From assembly GCF_036637135.1 (NCBI RefSeq), contig NZ_JAVWNC010000046.1:1-17546 (forward strand): a DNA stretch of 17,546 nucleotides, written 5' to 3'. Within the stretch, counting starts at the first letter, position 1. Each line of letters starts with the position of its first letter. The notes under the pieces were generated by a model, which worked only from the letters and a program-made list of their open reading frames with translations, made no database searches and had not been told where the DNA came from. The DNA comes from Anaerorhabdus sp036637135 (GTDB lineage Bacteria; Bacillota_I; Bacilli_A; Erysipelotrichales; Erysipelotrichaceae). Made by a program: the position numbers and the translations under genes. Of this stretch, positions 1 to 7,388 are shown in pieces.

Positions 1-269
1 GATTGTACTAAATCAAAATCATCTTTACAATTTGTAACACTTTGCATTACATCTTGATTTACTCTAGCAATTGCCACCGCTTTATTTAGTTTATATGGTA
101 ATGGTACACTTTTAATTGAGTTATAACGTACCTCATAATCACTTAAACGTCTCTTCAGTTGACCTGAGTGTGTCTTTCTGATTACAAACCATACAATTAG
201 CACTATAATTAAAGCCACTAAGCCAATAATGACGAATTTATTCGATAAGAAATTCAATACTACTTCCAT
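1..269 (-). CDS. ezrA: EzrA, septation ring regulator (N-terminal part only)
   Basis: This reading frame starts with ATG at 269 and runs off the left edge, leaving 89 visible codons. A ribosome binding site (AAGGGG) lies about 7 bases upstream. The protein begins with a short extracytoplasmic N-terminus and one membrane helix (about residues 13-30, FVIIGLVALIIVLIVWFV). A basic stretch and then a charged helical segment follow. This is the EzrA plan: an N-terminal anchor followed by long cytoplasmic spectrin-like coiled coils that bind FtsZ and keep Z rings at mid-cell. The divergent neighbour is rpsD, and ezrA lies close to rpsD in Bacillus as well, which supports the name. Most of the protein is missing, so the call rests on the N-terminal layout and the synteny. 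Confidence 0.78.
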   Translation of the reverse strand, partial: MEVVLNFLSNKFVIIGLVALIIVLIVWFVIRKTHSGQLKRRLSDYEVRYNSIKSVPLPYKLNKAVAIARVNQDVMQSVTNCKDDFDLVQ

Positions 270-304
270 TGCTTTTACCCCTTAAATCTTTCCTCTCTTA
301 TTCT

Positions 305-333
305 ATCATAGAACATGAAACAATTTAAGTCTA
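305..333 (-). promoter_or_regulatory. Putative ezrA promoter
   Basis: Read on the minus strand, a -35-like TAGACT (328-333) and a -10-like TATGAT (305-310) are separated by 17 bases. They lie about 35 bases upstream of the ezrA start. The -10 matches the sigma-A consensus at 5 of 6 positions and the -35 at 4 of 6. Confidence 0.4.
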
Positions 334-368
334 TTTTGCATAAAGAATACCACTTAATGCCTATTTTA

Positions 369-397
369 TTGACATTTACCTTTAGATTTGCTATTGT
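369..397 (+). promoter_or_regulatory. rpsD promoter
   Basis: A perfect -35 box TTGACA (369-374) and a -10-like TATTGT (392-397) are separated by 17 bases. This predicts a transcript starting near 404, with a leader of about 165 bases before rpsD. It is the best sigma-A-type promoter in the window, as expected for a ribosomal protein gene. Confidence 0.72.
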
Positions 398-403
398 TAT
401 TAA

Positions 404-571
404 GCGTCAAATGATGGCAGCTTACAAAGTCATGTAATCCGCGTTTGTATCAGTATCTACTGTGATTCAAGTAACTAGCTGCAATTAGCGAAAGAATCTA
501 ATACAAACACACTACAATCGATAATTTGTACCTGTTGTTGTTTTAGCCATAAAACACAAGGAGGAAATAAA
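404..571 (+). promoter_or_regulatory. Structured rpsD mRNA leader (likely S4 autoregulatory leader)
   Basis: The long untranslated leader folds readily. An 8-bp stem pairs 443-450 (GTTTGTAT) with 501-508 (ATACAAAC). It encloses a CAGT/ACTG hairpin (451-462) and a short GCT/AGC pairing (478-489). A strong ribosome binding site AAGGAGG (558-564) sits 7 bases before the ATG. Known of the family: in Bacillus, S4 represses its own synthesis by binding a structured rpsD leader. The stems and the length are seen in the sequence. The S4-binding role is inferred, because no covariance model was run. Confidence 0.55.
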
Positions 572-1174
572 ATGGCAAGAATTACTGGACCAGTTTGGAA
601 AACGTCACGTCGATTAGGCTTTTCAATTCTAGAAACTGGTGAAGAACTAAAGAAAAGAGCATACGCTCCAGGACAACACGGTCCTACTAAACGTATTAAA
701 TTAAGTGGTTACGGAACACAATTAAGAGAAAAACAAAGAATTAGACACATGTACGGTGTAAATGAACGCCAATTCTATAACACATTCAAAAAAGCTACTA
801 AAATGGCTGGTGTTACAGGTCATAACTTCTTATTCTTATTAGAATCTCGTTTAGATAACGTTGTTTACCGTTTATGCTTTGCACGTACTCGTCGTGGTGC
901 TAGACAACTAGTTAACCATGGTCACATCTTAGTAGATGGTAAAAAAGTTGATATCCCAAGTTTTATCGTTAAACCTGGATCAAAAATCGAAATTAAAGAA
1001 GCTAGCAGAAACATGCCTAGCATCGCTGAAGCTTTAGAAGCAACATTAAATCCAGTTGCATTCGTTACAATTGATAAAGAAAAGAAAGCTGGTACATTTG
1101 TACGCCTTCCAGAACGTAATGAATTAAACACTGAAATCAATGAACTTCTAGTAGTTGAATATTACAACAGATAG
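572..1174 (+). CDS. rpsD: 30S ribosomal protein S4
   Basis: S4 is a primary 16S rRNA binding protein that starts small-subunit assembly in the cytoplasm. In many bacteria it also represses its own operon. The 200-residue product is the usual length. It begins MARITGPVWKTSRRLGFSIL, has the YAPGQHG motif near residue 31, and carries an S4 RNA-binding domain from about 92 (ESRLDNVVYRLCFARTRRGA) to 155. The N-terminus lacks the four zinc-binding cysteines, so it is the zinc-free form. The start is set by AAGGAGG seven bases upstream. The gene is monocistronic, with its own promoter and structured leader and a strong terminator directly downstream. Confidence 0.97.
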   Translation: MARITGPVWKTSRRLGFSILETGEELKKRAYAPGQHGPTKRIKLSGYGTQLREKQRIRHMYGVNERQFYNTFKKATKMAGVTGHNFLFLLESRLDNVVYRLCFARTRRGARQLVNHGHILVDGKKVDIPSFIVKPGSKIEIKEASRNMPSIAEALEATLNPVAFVTIDKEKKAGTFVRLPERNELNTEINELLVVEYYNR

Positions 1175-1182
1175 TTCTAATT

Positions 1183-1208
1183 AAACTCGCAAATGCGAGT
1201 TTTTTTTA
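1183..1208 (+). terminator. rpsD Rho-independent terminator
   Basis: The stem AAACTCGC / GCGAGTTT with an AAAT loop is followed by an uninterrupted T run ending at 1207. It starts 8 bases after the rpsD stop codon. Confidence 0.9.
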
Positions 1209-1236
1209 TCTTACCTCATCGTTTATTAATACAGAA

Positions 1237-1265
1237 AAGGATAAAACGAATTTCGCTTTATCCTT
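1237..1265 (-). terminator. Terminator-like hairpin downstream of gmk
   Basis: AAGGATAAA pairs with TTTATCCTT (9 bp). An inner CGA/TCG pairing follows after one mismatch. On the minus strand the stem is followed by a short T-rich tail (TTTTCTGT), which suits the end of the gmk transcript. The plus-strand side is also T-rich, so it may act in both directions behind rpsD. Confidence 0.55.
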
Positions 1266-1298
1266 CTTATATTTTTGAACAAAATACTTAAATTATAC

Positions 1299-1862
1299 TT
1301 AATCCATATGTCTTTTAATAATAATGGAAATAATATCTGCAGCTAGTTTAGGATCTTCATTACAAACAACATATTTATATTGTCCAACCATATCCAACTC
1401 ACGATTAGCTTTTGCAAGACGTTGTTGAACAATTTCTTCAGGTTCAGTATTGCGTCCACGAATTCTTTTTTCTAATTCTTCCATACTAGGAGGTACAAGG
1501 AAGATCGTTAATGCATCTGGACATTTTTCGCGTACTTGAATACATCCTTGCACTTCAATTTCCAATAATACATTTTTCCCTTCATCACGCAATTTATTTA
1601 CGTTTGCTAACGGTGTCCCATAGTAATTACCTACGAATTCTGCATACTCAAGTAACTCCCCATTCTTGATTGCATTTTCAAATTGTTCACGCCCAACAAA
1701 GTTATAATTTACTCCCTCAACTTCATTTGGTCTTTTTTCTCTTGTCGTTAATGAAACAGAATAAGCTAACTTCAAAGAAGGATCTTCTATAAATTCCTTT
1801 AGAACTGTACCTTTCCCAACACCACTCGGACCACTCAATACAACTAATAGACCTCTTTTCAC
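1299..1862 (-). CDS. gmk: Guanylate kinase
   Basis: Guanylate kinase phosphorylates GMP to GDP with ATP in the cytoplasm. The step is essential for GTP and dGTP supply and links to (p)ppGpp pools. I place the start at the GTG at 1862-1860, giving 187 residues. A strong GGGAGG lies 9 bases before it, and the protein then begins KRGLLVVLSGPSGVGKGT as family members do. An upstream in-frame ATG at 1901 would add 13 unlikely residues and has no ribosome binding site. The P-loop GPSGVGKGT is at about residues 11-19, followed by the GMP-binding region (SLTTREKRPNEVEGVNY) and the lid region with RIRGRNTE. The gene is divergent from the NFACT/RqcH gene. gmk and the RqcH gene yloA are also near neighbours in Bacillus. 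Confidence 0.96.
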   Translation of the reverse strand: MKRGLLVVLSGPSGVGKGTVLKEFIEDPSLKLAYSVSLTTREKRPNEVEGVNYNFVGREQFENAIKNGELLEYAEFVGNYYGTPLANVNKLRDEGKNVLLEIEVQGCIQVREKCPDALTIFLVPPSMEELEKRIRGRNTEPEEIVQQRLAKANRELDMVGQYKYVVCNEDPKLAADIISIIIKRHMD

Positions 1863-1871
1863 TTTATATTC

Positions 1872-1877
1872 CTCCCT
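1872..1877 (-). promoter_or_regulatory. Ribosome binding site that fixes the gmk GTG start
   Basis: GGGAGG on the minus strand, 9 bases upstream of the GTG at 1862. No comparable site precedes the ATG at 1901. Confidence 0.8.
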
Positions 1878-1892
1878 CGATTGTATATAATA

Positions 1893-1921
1893 ATTGTACA
1901 AAGGTTGACCGTTTAAAGCAA
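1893..1921 (-). promoter_or_regulatory. Putative gmk promoter
   Basis: On the minus strand, TTGCTT (1916-1921) and TACAAT (1893-1898) are spaced by 17 bases, about 30 bases upstream of the GTG start. The -10 is good (5 of 6) and the -35 weak (3 of 6). Confidence 0.35.
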
Positions 1922-1954
1922 GCGAAAGTCATCTAGAAATGAGGGTTTTCAATC

Positions 1955-3601
1955 ATGGCATTAGATGGAATATTATTACACAAAATTGTAAGCGAAATAA
2001 AAGATGAATTTCCTGCAAAAATAAATAAAATATACCAAGTATCAAACTCAGAAATATTATTTCAATTAAAGACACAATCAGGTCGTAAAAACCTGATTAT
2101 TTCATGTCACACTATCTACAACCGTCTTAACCTAACCGAAAGATCTTATCCAACACCTGAAGAACCATCATCCTTTGTGATGTTACTTCGAAAACATTTG
2201 GAAGGTGCAATCATCCAATCCATCGTTCAGGGTGGTTTAGATCGATACGTTAAACTAGAATGCCAAACTAGAAATGATATTGGAGACCGCGTTACTCTAT
2301 TTCTCTATGTCGAATTAATGGGTAAATACGCTAATCTTATTTTTGTTGATTCAAACGGAAAAATTATGGATGCTTTAAAACGTATACCACCCTTCGAAAA
2401 TAATCGTCGTACAATACAACCAGGCGCAATGTTTAAAGAAACAGAAATTCAAGATGGAAAGCTTAACCCTTTTGAATCTGTGACATTTAATCATGAAATT
2501 ACACTCACAAAGCAATTTCATGGCTTTTCTCCATTCTTAAGTAAAGAAGTAGAATATCGCCTTCAACAAGATGAATCCTTTACATCTATCATGAAAGAAA
2601 TTGAAGATTCTCGATTACTATATATTGCGATTATTGATAACGAAACGGTTTTTCATTGTATTCCACTAAAGCATATCGAACAAAAACAAAAGAGCTATCC
2701 TTTACTCGAAGGATTGGATACTGTTTATTTTCACAAAGAAGAACGTGATCGAATTAAAGATTTATCAGGTGATATTTATCGGTTTGTAAATAAAGAATTA
2801 AAACACTTAAGACAAAAATTACCTAAGTTACAGTCTTCACTTGAAGAGTCACTTGATTGTGAAAAATGGCATACTTATGGCGATTTACTTTATGCTAATC
2901 TTCATATAAAGACTAAGGGAGAAAGCAAAATTGAACTACCTTCCTTTGATGATGATTTACTTATTACAATACCACTCGATCCAAAATTAGATATCAAAGG
3001 GAATGCGAAGAAATGTTTTCAAAAATACAATAAAGCTAAAAAAGGTCAAGTATACATACAAGAACAAATTGATCTATGTACAAAAGAAATTGATTACTTC
3101 GAAGGTATTCAAGAACAATTAGATATTAGTTCTTTTGATGATGCAAAAGAAATCAATCAAGAACTTGTTGATTTAGGTTATATGAAAAAGAAGGTATCTA
3201 AAATTCGAAAACAAAAGAAGAAAGAAACACTACCAAAAATTAAGAAGGTCACTTTAGATAGTGGTATTCAAATAAGCTATGGTAAAAACAATCTACAAAA
3301 TGAAGCATTGACTTTCAAGATTGCGAATAAGAATGACATGTGGTTTCATACTAAAGATTTCCATGGTGCCCATGTTGTTGTTCACGCAACTGATTTAGAT
3401 GAAGAAACTATTCGTACTGCCGCAATGATCGCTGCATATTATTCAAAAGGAAGAGAATCGAGTAGTGTTCCTGTAAATTATTGCCAAGTTAGAAACCTAA
3501 AAAAAATACCAGGTGCTAAACCTGGTATGGCATCACTTTCTACATACAAGACCATATACATTGATCCCGAAGAAGAATTTATTACAAAATTAGAACAGTA
3601 A
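1955..3601 (+). CDS. rqcH: NFACT family protein, RqcH/Rqc2 homolog (FbpA/PavA-like)
   Basis: RqcH binds stalled 50S subunits carrying peptidyl-tRNA and recruits alanyl-tRNA to add a C-terminal alanine tail that marks the peptide for degradation. Streptococcal and listerial homologs were first named fibronectin-binding proteins. The 548-residue product has the full family length. An NFACT-N domain begins MALDGILLHKIV. The Asp-Arg pair required for tRNA binding in B. subtilis RqcH is visible at residues 96-97 (GGLDRYVK). A lysine-rich coiled-coil middle follows (about 285-425), then a C-terminal NFACT-R domain with MWFHTKDFHGAHVVVH near 460 and PGAKPGM near 520. The start is set by GAGGG nine bases upstream. 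The stop codon abuts that of the convergent rluB. Expression is probably constitutive, although no clear promoter was found. Confidence 0.93.
   Translation: MALDGILLHKIVSEIKDEFPAKINKIYQVSNSEILFQLKTQSGRKNLIISCHTIYNRLNLTERSYPTPEEPSSFVMLLRKHLEGAIIQSIVQGGLDRYVKLECQTRNDIGDRVTLFLYVELMGKYANLIFVDSNGKIMDALKRIPPFENNRRTIQPGAMFKETEIQDGKLNPFESVTFNHEITLTKQFHGFSPFLSKEVEYRLQQDESFTSIMKEIEDSRLLYIAIIDNETVFHCIPLKHIEQKQKSYPLLEGLDTVYFHKEERDRIKDLSGDIYRFVNKELKHLRQKLPKLQSSLEESLDCEKWHTYGDLLYANLHIKTKGESKIELPSFDDDLLITIPLDPKLDIKGNAKKCFQKYNKAKKGQVYIQEQIDLCTKEIDYFEGIQEQLDISSFDDAKEINQELVDLGYMKKKVSKIRKQKKKETLPKIKKVTLDSGIQISYGKNNLQNEALTFKIANKNDMWFHTKDFHGAHVVVHATDLDEETIRTAAMIAAYYSKGRESSSVPVNYCQVRNLKKIPGAKPGMASLSTYKTIYIDPEEEFITKLEQ
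3499..3528 (-). terminator. rluB terminator embedded in the NFACT coding sequence
   Basis: Read on the minus strand, a perfect 9-bp stem ATACCAGGT / ACCTGGTAT with a 5-base loop (3506-3528) is followed by eight Ts (complement of 3499-3506). It lies about 75 bases past the rluB stop, inside codons for KKIPGAKPGM of the convergent NFACT gene. No other terminator can serve rluB, because the two stop codons abut. The plus-strand side lacks a T run, so the signal is directional. Confidence 0.8.
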
Positions 3602-4324
3602 TTATTTACCTTCGTTTGCTAACTGACGAAGTGTCTTCACTTCAAATGGTTTCAGTAATCGAACTTGTCCTGGTTTTAAATCATTAACAATCAAATTACC
3701 TAAACGCTTACGATGTAGACGTTTAACTTCAAAGCCAAAATATTCAATCATACGTTTAACTTGACGGTTTCTACCTTCTTGAATTGTTAATTCAATAAGC
3801 ATGGAACCTTTTTCTATGTTTTTATTGATCAGTACTGCTCGAGCCGGAAGTGTTAAACCATCTTCAAGTTCAATCCCCTTCTCTAACATTTTTAAATTTT
3901 CACCTGTCAACATTCCTTTAATCGATACTTCATAAGTTTTATCCAGATGACTTCTTGGATGAATAATTTCATTCGCAAATTCACCATCATTTGTTAATAT
4001 CAAAACACCAGTTGTGTCAAAGTCTAATCTTCCTACTGGAAAAATTCTTTGTTCAACTTCAATAAAATCCAATACGGTTGGACGCCCATGTTCATCATGA
4101 AGAGTACACAATGTATTTTTTGGTTTATTCATAACATAATAGACTTTATTTTCTTTGTTTATTGGCTTTCCATCAACTTCAATCGTTGCACCTTTTTTCG
4201 CTTGATAGCCAAGTTGTGTAATAATTTCACCATCGACTTTTACACGTCCTTGAACAATCATTTCTTCTGCTTTACGTCTAGAAGTAATACCACTAGCCGC
4301 AATAATTTTTTGTAGTCTTTCCAT
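3602..4324 (-). CDS. rluB: Pseudouridine synthase, RluB/RsuA family
   Basis: This enzyme isomerises a specific uridine to pseudouridine in ribosomal RNA. RluB acts on helix 80 of 23S rRNA, and the close relative RsuA acts on 16S rRNA. I choose the ATG at 4324 (240 residues). AAGGAG lies 6 bases upstream and the product then starts MERLQKIIAASGITSRRKAE, the normal family start. The longer in-frame ATG at 4387 lies inside the preceding gene. An S4 RNA-binding domain spans about 1-60. The catalytic domain carries GRLDFDTTGVLILTNDG with the catalytic Asp at 101. The basic GRNRQVKRM segment lies near 195-205. It is the last gene of a probable operon, 10 bases after the ParB-like gene. B. subtilis RluB is the likely counterpart, though the exact target uridine is not proven here. 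Confidence 0.93.
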   Translation of the reverse strand: MERLQKIIAASGITSRRKAEEMIVQGRVKVDGEIITQLGYQAKKGATIEVDGKPINKENKVYYVMNKPKNTLCTLHDEHGRPTVLDFIEVEQRIFPVGRLDFDTTGVLILTNDGEFANEIIHPRSHLDKTYEVSIKGMLTGENLKMLEKGIELEDGLTLPARAVLINKNIEKGSMLIELTIQEGRNRQVKRMIEYFGFEVKRLHRKRLGNLIVNDLKPGQVRLLKPFEVKTLRQLANEGK

Positions 4325-4334
4325 CCATATCTCC

Positions 4335-4613
4335 TTAATGATGATTACGAGCACCCCAGTATGTTGACCCTGATTTAGAGAAATCATTTGTCAACATACA
4401 GAATACTTCCATCTCTTGTTTTGTCTTTTCTTCAATCCTACTAATTGCATTCAATCGCTTATGTCCATCGACACACCGATATGTATCCTGATCAATTGCT
4501 TCTACTTTTACCGGAATAATTATCCCTCGATTCTCAACACTTTCAAGTAAATCATTTGAAATTTCCATTTTGTTGTACTGAATCTTCTTCAGCAATATTT
4601 TTTTGTTGATCAT
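4335..4613 (-). CDS. Small ParB/sulfiredoxin-fold protein
   Basis: This 92-residue protein is almost entirely a ParB N-terminal-like domain. KKILLKKIQ is followed by ISNDLLESVENRGIIIPVKV (about 18-37), then YRCVDGHKRLNAI (about 45-57), matching the ParB pattern 'e.L..SI...GI..PV.V...Y..vdG.rR..A'. Box II reads DGHKR instead of GERRxRA. There is no HTH domain, no dimerisation domain and no ParA neighbour, so chromosome partitioning is unlikely. Stand-alone ParB-like domains include nucleases, CTP/ATP-binding switches and serine kinases. The start ATG lies 62 bases inside the end of the glucosaminidase gene, with GGAAG 7 bases before it, and the stop is 10 bases before rluB. This suggests translational coupling in one mRNA. 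The function is unknown. An alternative start is the ATG at 4568. Confidence 0.72.
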   Translation of the reverse strand: MINKKILLKKIQYNKMEISNDLLESVENRGIIIPVKVEAIDQDTYRCVDGHKRLNAISRIEEKTKQEMEVFCMLTNDFSKSGSTYWGARNHH

Positions 4614-7380
4614 GAATTTTCTTCCTTTTTCTTTTTCTTAGTAATGCATCTATACCTACAACAATACCAAGAATACTTGCTATTGCAAACAGAACAGCTG
4701 CAATAAGAGCTGGAATATCTGCATCACTGTTGTCAACACGTACTGTCTCAACAACATCATCAATGATGTATTCATTCGTCGTCGTTCGTGAAACTAGCAT
4801 AAATTCACCAATACTAGGAGTCATAAATTGAATGTAGTTATTCGTTTGTTTGGTATAACACTTGATAACTTCACCATTCTCATAAAGTAGTACTGTGAAT
4901 AATTCATTACTTTGAGCACCTTCTGGTTTCTTGATAGAAATAAGAACAGGTGTATTCAATTCAAAGTTATCTAAATTCTTTTGTGTTTTAATCGCAAAGG
5001 TATCAATTACTTTATATCCATTACCTTCTGCAACACGACTCATTAATTTTTCATGTGAAGAATTAATTGAATTCTTTACAATCAATTTAATTGTATCTTT
5101 CAATAAATTTTTATCTAATGAATCCCCCAAATCAATGGATAATGATAAGCCAGAAATGGAAGCATCTAAATCATTATCATATATTACATAATGAATGCGA
5201 TGATTAATTGCTTTGTAAATAATACCATCTAATGCTCTAAGTTGTGGTTGAGTTAGATAAGGAACCATGTACTCATCCATACGTTTTTTTAATGTTAATA
5301 CTCGCTCAACTTGTTCATCAGTTAGTGTCTCTATTTCACTCATCTCATCTAGTACCAAAGTGATTTCTTCTTTAAGTTCTTGACGAATTGTATCCAGTTC
5401 TTTATCTACGGTAATCCCATATGAGGTTGTTGTTCCTCCAAGAGTAACGATTACTTCTTGTTCACCCTCCGTCTTGAGATCAAAGTTTGAAATCATTGAT
5501 GTAGATAATTCTATATCTTTTGATGATCCATCTACAAAATGTATTTGAACAGTCCCTCCATCAATATTAATGCGATCATTCCATTCAAAGTATTGTAATG
5601 GTAATGTTTTCATTTCAATTGATGCTACATCTTTGTATTGTGCAACATAAGTTGTTTTCTCATTAATTGGAGCTACATCTTTATCCCACCCAATAAAATA
5701 GGCATTTTCTTTTTCTGGTACTTCAATAACTGGTGTTCTTCCAACTTCTAATTGATAGGTAATGTTTGTGGTTTCATCTTGGAAGTGACCACCATTCGCA
5801 TCAAATGTAACTTCTACCAATTCTTTTTGACCTAACTTATCAATATTCATAAGTACCTGAACATCACTTTGTTTAATATACGCAACATAATTTGAATAAT
5901 CATAGTAGTAAATCATATCTACTTTGGATTCATCATTTAGTGTTGCTTCAGATTGTACTTTATACCAATCACCCTCTGCATTAGTAATTGTATCTAATAT
6001 TACAAATGAGAAGTCGGGATTTTTTCCTGTTGAGTATAAAATGGTTGAAGTCGTTGAGTCATATTGATAAACTTTCACATCATCCGTACTCGTCTTAATT
6101 CCTAGTGCAACTGAATTATAGTCTTTCGATCCAAATGCTTTATCAATATTCATATAAAATTGAGCTGCCTTCTCACCCCAATAAGGATCAGAAGCATAGG
6201 ATACATTCATCCCATTCGCTTTGTTACCAAAGAAACTTCCATGAAATTGAAAACGAAACGGATTTGCATAACTGCCAGATATGTAATATTTAGCATGACT
6301 ATAAATCGAAGAATTCACTTCAAAATAACGAGATGCATTTTTCTCTACATCCGAATCATAGGCAGCATGTCCAAATAAATTATTACGGGTAAAAGCTAAT
6401 GAACTTCTGCCTGTTGCGGTTTCATTCATCGCTAATCCAATCATCATCAACGCATTTGCACCATATTGATATTGGTATTGAAAGAATGCATCTTCTTCAT
6501 CATAAAACTGAGAACGATTTAATGTATCATCCGCAGAATCTTTATCCATATCCAAGTAATTAGTTATCGTATGACCCAATTGAAGCGTATTTCTAAAATA
6601 GTCCAATATTTCTTCCACCGTTACATTAGTTAATGTACGATGACTTACAAATTGATAATAATTGTAATAAGGTTCATATGGATTAACACTTGATGCATGA
6701 CTTGACGCCTTGTAATCATCCAACATGATTGCTAATGCATCATGATTATAAAAATAATGACCATCATAACTGTAATACTCAATATCACTTTCAAGATATG
6801 CTGGAGCGATACCTACATTAATGAGAGCCGAGTATAAATCAGATGTGAAAGATTGTTTAATTTGATGATACAAATATCCATCTTTTACAACATAGGTCGA
6901 TATTCTTGATGGTAACATTTCAAGTGGGTATATTGTCACGTCATCCATATTAACCCAACCCACAACACCAGAAATCATCATCATCGCTTTTGTACCATCT
7001 TCATTCGTACCTAAGTATGCTGCATCAACACCATAACAACCATTGACATAGTTTGCACCATTATCAATCACATTTTTGAATTCAACATTGTAATCACAAG
7101 CTGGTGTACTTTTAACTGCTATTATTCCATATTCAGCTTGTAGAACTTTTCCATTTTGTACAATCGCTACATTGTTGTAGTTTGGTGCTTCACGGTTGTA
7201 AATTACTAGTGCATTCTTGTAATTCTTTGCTGTTGATAATTCAATGATTGAATCACCCTCAATTGAAACAACAGAAAAATCTTCCAAAACAACTAAATCA
7301 CTTGTAGAAAGTGCACTTACTTGTAAAGGAAGAAAAAAGCATAATACCGCTAGTAACTTAATTAAACTTTTTTTGAACAT
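4552..7380 (-). CDS. Membrane-anchored cell-wall glucosaminidase (GH73-like) with Ig-like and Listeria-Bacteroides repeat domains
   Basis: This 942-residue exported protein probably cleaves N-acetylglucosaminyl bonds in peptidoglycan. A signal peptide covers about 1-23. An N-terminal SH3-like or unassigned region follows to about 165. The glucosaminidase core spans about 240-430, with ALMMIGLAMNETATGRSSLA carrying the probable catalytic Glu320, followed by NNLFGHAAYD. An SH3-like region occupies about 430-510. A Listeria-Bacteroides type repeat is at 521-583 (VTFDANGG ... YFIGWDKDV), and an Ig-like domain at about 586-658. A helical segment and a beta-rich unassigned domain follow to 866. A single membrane helix (about 889-911) and a basic cytoplasmic tail close the protein. 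The order suggests a type I anchored autolysin for division or wall turnover. It starts 8 bases after the ogt stop codon, and its GAGG ribosome binding site overlaps that stop. Confidence 0.82.
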   Translation of the reverse strand: MFKKSLIKLLAVLCFFLPLQVSALSTSDLVVLEDFSVVSIEGDSIIELSTAKNYKNALVIYNREAPNYNNVAIVQNGKVLQAEYGIIAVKSTPACDYNVEFKNVIDNGANYVNGCYGVDAAYLGTNEDGTKAMMMISGVVGWVNMDDVTIYPLEMLPSRISTYVVKDGYLYHQIKQSFTSDLYSALINVGIAPAYLESDIEYYSYDGHYFYNHDALAIMLDDYKASSHASSVNPYEPYYNYYQFVSHRTLTNVTVEEILDYFRNTLQLGHTITNYLDMDKDSADDTLNRSQFYDEEDAFFQYQYQYGANALMMIGLAMNETATGRSSLAFTRNNLFGHAAYDSDVEKNASRYFEVNSSIYSHAKYYISGSYANPFRFQFHGSFFGNKANGMNVSYASDPYWGEKAAQFYMNIDKAFGSKDYNSVALGIKTSTDDVKVYQYDSTTSTILYSTGKNPDFSFVILDTITNAEGDWYKVQSEATLNDESKVDMIYYYDYSNYVAYIKQSDVQVLMNIDKLGQKELVEVTFDANGGHFQDETTNITYQLEVGRTPVIEVPEKENAYFIGWDKDVAPINEKTTYVAQYKDVASIEMKTLPLQYFEWNDRINIDGGTVQIHFVDGSSKDIELSTSMISNFDLKTEGEQEVIVTLGGTTTSYGITVDKELDTIRQELKEEITLVLDEMSEIETLTDEQVERVLTLKKRMDEYMVPYLTQPQLRALDGIIYKAINHRIHYVIYDNDLDASISGLSLSIDLGDSLDKNLLKDTIKLIVKNSINSSHEKLMSRVAEGNGYKVIDTFAIKTQKNLDNFELNTPVLISIKKPEGAQSNELFTVLLYENGEVIKCYTKQTNNYIQFMTPSIGEFMLVSRTTTNEYIIDDVVETVRVDNSDADIPALIAAVLFAIASILGIVVGIDALLRKRKRKKIHDQQKNIAEEDSVQQNGNFK

Positions 7381-7388
7381 GTTTTACC

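Noticed and set aside
1863..1901. Longer gmk start at the ATG at 1901
   Set aside because: No ribosome binding site precedes it, and the extra 13 residues contain the codons of the GGGAGG site that serves the GTG start.
1905..1910. TTGACC as the -35 of the NFACT gene
   Set aside because: No acceptable -10 hexamer at 16-18 bases. Left unassigned.
3610..3631. CTTCGT/ACGAAG stem as a plus-strand terminator for the NFACT gene
   Set aside because: Only six base pairs with a 10-base loop and no T run after it.
4049..4315. Plus-strand open frames inside rluB, the glucosaminidase, the ClC gene and the DUF262 gene
   Set aside because: They lie opposite well-supported genes, lack ribosome binding sites and have low-complexity shadow composition.
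4325..4387. Longer rluB start at the ATG at 4387
   Set aside because: It would overlap the ParB-like gene by 53 bases and give an N-terminus unlike the family. AAGGAG precedes the ATG at 4324.
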